Positions 33,050 to 35,437 of a stretch of 35,437 nt of DNA are shown piece by piece; positions within the stretch are counted from its first letter, which is position 1, and each line of letters starts with the position of its first letter. The position numbers and the translations under genes were made by a program. The DNA is from Gemmatimonadota bacterium (GTDB lineage: Bacteria; Gemmatimonadota; Gemmatimonadetes; Longimicrobiales; Gaopeijiaceae). The notes under the pieces were generated by a model that was given only the letters and a program-made list of their open reading frames with translations, was not told the origin of the DNA and made no database searches. The stretch lies in assembly GCA_022826565.1 (NCBI GenBank), contig JAJDUP010000002.1, forward strand, positions 1 through 35,437. The letters run 5' to 3'.

Positions 33050-34477
33050 CTACCCGTGCAACGCTTCGACCCGGTCGACCATCTCCCGGGATTCCCGCGG
33101 CCCGAAGAGGCCACCCAGGATCATGGCCGCGGCGCTGGCCGCAAGCGCGACGACCACCGGAGCCACGCCCACGTCGACGATGCCCAGGTGCACCACGACG
33201 TACACGCCGGCGCCCGACACGACCGAGCCGACGCCGCCGGCCAGGTTGGCCCGCTTCCACCACAGGCCCGCAATCGTGGGCACGAACAGGCTGGCGCTGA
33301 GCACGCCGACGCCCGCCGTATAGAACTCGGTGATCAGCTCGGGGGGCGAAAACGCCCACAGGAGCGCGGCCACCCCGATCACCCAGGTAGAGCCGATGCG
33401 CACGAGGCCGAGCGTGCGCTCGCTGGCCCGGCCGCGCATGACGCCGCCGAGGATGTCGTGCGCGATGGCCGAGCTGCAGGCGAGCAGGAGCGCGTCGGTG
33501 GTGGACATGACCGCGGCGAGTACGGCCGCGACGGCGATCCCGCGGATCAGCGGCGGGAACCGGGTCTCCATGACGCGAAGGAAGAGCTGGTCAGCGTCCT
33601 GCAGGCCGGGGAAGTCGATTCTGCCGACCGGAACGATCGCCAGCACCGCGGCGAGGATCATCACGCTGTACACGAGCATCGCAAGGTTGAGCGACATGCG
33701 CGCGCTGTGGGCGTCCCTGGCGGTGAACACCCGCATGACGATGTGCGGGATGACCGGGATCGCCGTGGCCCATATGACGAAATAGCCGAGGTAGCTGGAG
33801 ACTGGCCGGTGCGCGACCTGTCCGAGTTCGGGCGCGACGGCGGTGGCCTGGGTCATGATCTCGAAGGGCGACCCGACGCGCCACATCAGCACGAGCGCCG
33901 TGCCCAGGACGACCAGCACCATGAGGAAGCCCTGGATTACGTCGGTCCAGGTGATCGCGACCATGCCCCCGAACGAGACGTAGACGATGAAGACGACCGT
34001 GGCGATCGCCAGCGCCGTGTTGTAGGGGATGCCGAGCAGTGCCTCGGCGGCAATGCCGGCCGCCTTGAGCTGCGCCACGATGTAGATCGTGAAGGCGGCG
34101 ACGATGAGGATCGGGACCAGGTACCGCACCAACGCGTGCGGATAGCGAAAGCCCAGGAAGTCCGTGATGGTGAACCTGCCGAAGTTGCGCAGCGGGCGGG
34201 CGACGAGGATGGACGCGAGCGGAAAGCCGACCACCGCGCCGCCGAACAGCGCCAGCGTCGCGGGAATCCCCTGCGCGTACGCCAGCCCCATGACGCCGAT
34301 GATCGAGCCCCCGCTCGCCAGCGCCGCCATGATCGCCATGGAGTTGACGACCGTGCCGATGCGGCGCCCCGCCACCCAGTACTCGCTGCCCGAGCCCAGG
34401 ACCCGCTTCGACGCCCAGATCCCGATGCCGATGCAGGCGGCCAGGTAGAGTCCGACGAGGAAGCGCTCGAGGAGCAT
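33050..34477 (-). CDS. Sodium/solute symporter (SSS family)
   Basis: Protein of 475 residues with about 13 membrane helices. SSS signatures: EYWVAGRRIGTVVNSMAIMA, ASGGSIIGVMGLAYAQGIPA, RYLVPILIVAAFTIYIVAQL, FGGMVAITWTDVIQGFLMVL and AAVLAAVMSTTDALLLACSS, the last with the sodium-site Ser/Thr. Closest in style to acetate/monocarboxylate-type permeases (ActP/MctP), but substrate cannot be assigned. Its ATG overlaps the stop of the small membrane gene upstream (TGATG), as with paired small subunits of such permeases. Confidence 0.88.
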   Translation of the reverse strand: MLLERFLVGLYLAACIGIGIWASKRVLGSGSEYWVAGRRIGTVVNSMAIMAALASGGSIIGVMGLAYAQGIPATLALFGGAVVGFPLASILVARPLRNFGRFTITDFLGFRYPHALVRYLVPILIVAAFTIYIVAQLKAAGIAAEALLGIPYNTALAIATVVFIVYVSFGGMVAITWTDVIQGFLMVLVVLGTALVLMWRVGSPFEIMTQATAVAPELGQVAHRPVSSYLGYFVIWATAIPVIPHIVMRVFTARDAHSARMSLNLAMLVYSVMILAAVLAIVPVGRIDFPGLQDADQLFLRVMETRFPPLIRGIAVAAVLAAVMSTTDALLLACSSAIAHDILGGVMRGRASERTLGLVRIGSTWVIGVAALLWAFSPPELITEFYTAGVGVLSASLFVPTIAGLWWKRANLAGGVGSVVSGAGVYVVVHLGIVDVGVAPVVVALAASAAAMILGGLFGPRESREMVDRVEALHG

Positions 34478-34755
34478 CAGGGCGCGTCTCCGTCTGCTGC
34501 CGTGCCGGCCCCCGCGCCGTCGTCATCCGCCTCGGACGCGGCGGCCGGATTGCGGTCGCGCCGCCGGAATGCGAAGAGGGTCACCGCAGGCGAAACCAGC
34601 ATCAGCGCTGCGATGAGCCACCCGAAAACAGCCATTCCGCCGAATTCGACCGTACGCCAGGCGGGGACGAACGCGAACGCGGCGAACGCGATGAGGAAGA
34701 CGAGCGTCGCGCCTTCGCGCCGCCGCATGGGTAAGAAGGATTTCATGGATGGCAT
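34477..34755 (-). CDS. Small membrane partner of the symporter
   Basis: About 92 residues from ATG 34755; ATG 34746 and 34729 are alternatives and none has a strong ribosome site. Two membrane helices (GATLVFLIAFAAFAFVPAW and GMAVFGWLIAALMLVSPAVT) and a charged C-terminal tail. Size, topology and 1-base overlap with the symporter match the small accessory proteins (DUF485/YhdT-like) found with SSS permeases; the assignment is from context. Confidence 0.65.
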   Translation of the reverse strand: MPSMKSFLPMRRREGATLVFLIAFAAFAFVPAWRTVEFGGMAVFGWLIAALMLVSPAVTLFAFRRRDRNPAAASEADDDGAGAGTAADGDAP

Positions 34756-34812
34756 CGTGCGCAGTGCGGGCGACTGACGCAACTCCGCCAGCGGTCCCAT
34801 GGCCGCTGTAGC

Positions 34813-34842
34813 TTGTGTATGACATATGCAATACATTATGAT
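34813..34842 (+). promoter_or_regulatory. Promoter with palindromic operator for the second toxin-antitoxin pair
   Basis: TTGTGT (34813-34818), 18-base spacer, TATGAT (34837-34842), then the antitoxin ATG at 34867. The spacer contains GTATgaCATATGcaATAC (34817-34834), an 18-bp interrupted palindrome well placed for repression by the ribbon-helix-helix antitoxin. Confidence 0.6.
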
Positions 34843-34866
34843 TGACCACACGAAAGGGGGGATGGA

Positions 34867-35130
34867 ATGAGCACACGAACGGTGCGAATGGACGCCGCAT
34901 CCGACGCCACCCTGGCCGACCTGCGGCGGCGGACGGGGCTGTCGATTTCGGAGGTCATGAGACGGGGCCTGCGCGCGTACGAGCGGGAATTGAACTCGGA
35001 CATCACGAGGCGTCCCTACGAGGTGTACAAGAGCCTTGGGCTGCCCGGTGAAGGGGGCCATGCGGTCGCACCTGCGGCGAAGGCCAAGGAGGCGGTGGCC
35101 GAGATCATCCGAAAGAAGCATGGACGATGA
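34867..35130 (+). CDS. Ribbon-helix-helix antitoxin (VapB/CopG type)
   Basis: Protein of 87 residues. N-terminal RHH: STRTVRMDAASDATLADLRR then LSISEVMRRGLRAYE. The C-terminal region (RRPYEVYKSLGL...AKEAVAEIIRKKHG) would bind the toxin. ATG 34867 follows GGGGGGA. Its stop overlaps the toxin start (ATGA). Since the toxin is now truncated, the antitoxin is probably a leftover. Confidence 0.82.
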   Translation: MSTRTVRMDAASDATLADLRRRTGLSISEVMRRGLRAYERELNSDITRRPYEVYKSLGLPGEGGHAVAPAAKAKEAVAEIIRKKHGR

Positions 35131-35315
35131 TTCTGGTCGATGCCGGGCCGCTCGTGGCGCTGTTCGACGAGGATGATCAGCACCACGAACACTGTCGCCG
35201 AACCCTGAAGGAGCTCGACGAGAAGCTCATCACCACGAGCCCGGTACTTGCGGAGGCGTTTCACCTGCTTCGCCCCGGGAGCTTCGGTCCGCCCCGGCTA
35301 ACAGCCCGTGGATAA
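35127..35315 (+). pseudogene. PIN-domain toxin truncated by an IS
   Basis: First 62 codons only of a PIN toxin of about 130 residues. D5 (ILVDAGP) and E43 (SPVLAEAF) are present, but the later catalytic acids are missing. Native sequence stops around FHLLRPGSFG and then runs into the left end of the next IS, which supplies the stop at 35313-35315. Inactive. Confidence 0.82.
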
Positions 35316-35437
35316 AGCCGACTCCCGCGAGTCTCTTGTGAACGAGTTAAATTGAAGGGGAACAAGGGACTTCGGCAAGGAGGACGGCGATGGCGATGGG
35401 CAGGCGGCGCAAGGGGCGGCAACGGGAGTTGTTCGTG
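35290..35437 (+). mobile_element. Left end of an insertion sequence running off the window
   Basis: Sequence change inside the PIN gene near 35285-35295 (GGCTAACAGCCCGTGG onward), followed 100 bases later by a transposase start. The end repeat and target duplication cannot be checked without the right end. Confidence 0.65.
35390..35437 (+). CDS. Transposase N-terminus (IS1182/DDE-like), 3' end off the window
   Basis: ATG 35390 with AAGGAGG 6-7 bases upstream. The 16 visible residues (MAMGRRRKGRQRELFV) resemble the start of IS1182-type DDE transposases. Too short for certainty. Confidence 0.55.
   Translation, partial: MAMGRRRKGRQRELFV

Noticed and set aside
32960..34777. 605-codon plus-strand frame opposite the symporter
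   Set aside because: Extremely charged His/Asp/Arg product, the usual antisense image of a hydrophobic membrane protein.

Overview
The window is GC-rich chromosomal DNA. It carries a SusC/RagA-type TonB receptor fragment, lipoprotein beta-propellers next to an ECF sigma factor, Tat-exported enzymes and many exported proteins of unknown role. This mix fits a Gemmatimonadota-like or related Gram-negative lineage. That placement is inference from gene style; there is no rRNA or tRNA in the window to confirm it.

Left third (1-11145), plastic accessory DNA. A tyrosine recombinase runs off the left edge. It is followed by a very large lipoprotein (1304-5383) that joins an Ig-like domain, plant-type leucine-rich repeats and a metzincin zinc protease. 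Next come four small minus-strand genes (two with a predicted membrane segment at least), a TnpB relic, a ParA gene broken across three frames, an intact ribbon-helix-helix gene, a zinc-ribbon gene and two frameshifted genes of unknown family. The 9.5-10.5 kb stretch holds hairpins and a short dispersed repeat. This looks like a decayed plasmid-like integrated element with one well-preserved cargo gene. Its right edge abuts a SusC/RagA gene that has lost most of its barrel.

Middle (12.3-25.9 kb). An exported TPR protein and a Tat-exported PatB/MalY-like PLP enzyme are followed, all on the minus strand, by a coupled cluster transcribed as propeller lipoprotein, ECF sigma factor, membrane protein in the anti-sigma position, secretin-motif protein and a second propeller lipoprotein. 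Going right there is a lipase-like lipoprotein, an Rpn-type nuclease, a truncated third propeller, a complete IS3-family element and a Bcr/CflA-type efflux pump whose 3' end abuts the IS.

Right third (26-35.4 kb). Three co-directional genes encode exported proteins (NTF2-like, SDR, creatininase-like). They are followed by a FitAB/VapBC-like pair with a clear promoter, a double-domain creatininase-like exported protein, a Tat flavin amine oxidase that seems to start at ATC, a frameshifted outer-membrane protein relic, and a sodium/solute symporter with a small membrane partner. A second antitoxin/PIN pair ends the window; its toxin is cut by another IS whose transposase begins at the right edge.

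The strongest novelty candidates are the LRR-metzincin lipoprotein beside an integrase, the exported creatininase-like proteins with altered metal-ligand motifs, and the sigma/propeller operon. Many junctions show how insertions and deletions are reshaping the locus.
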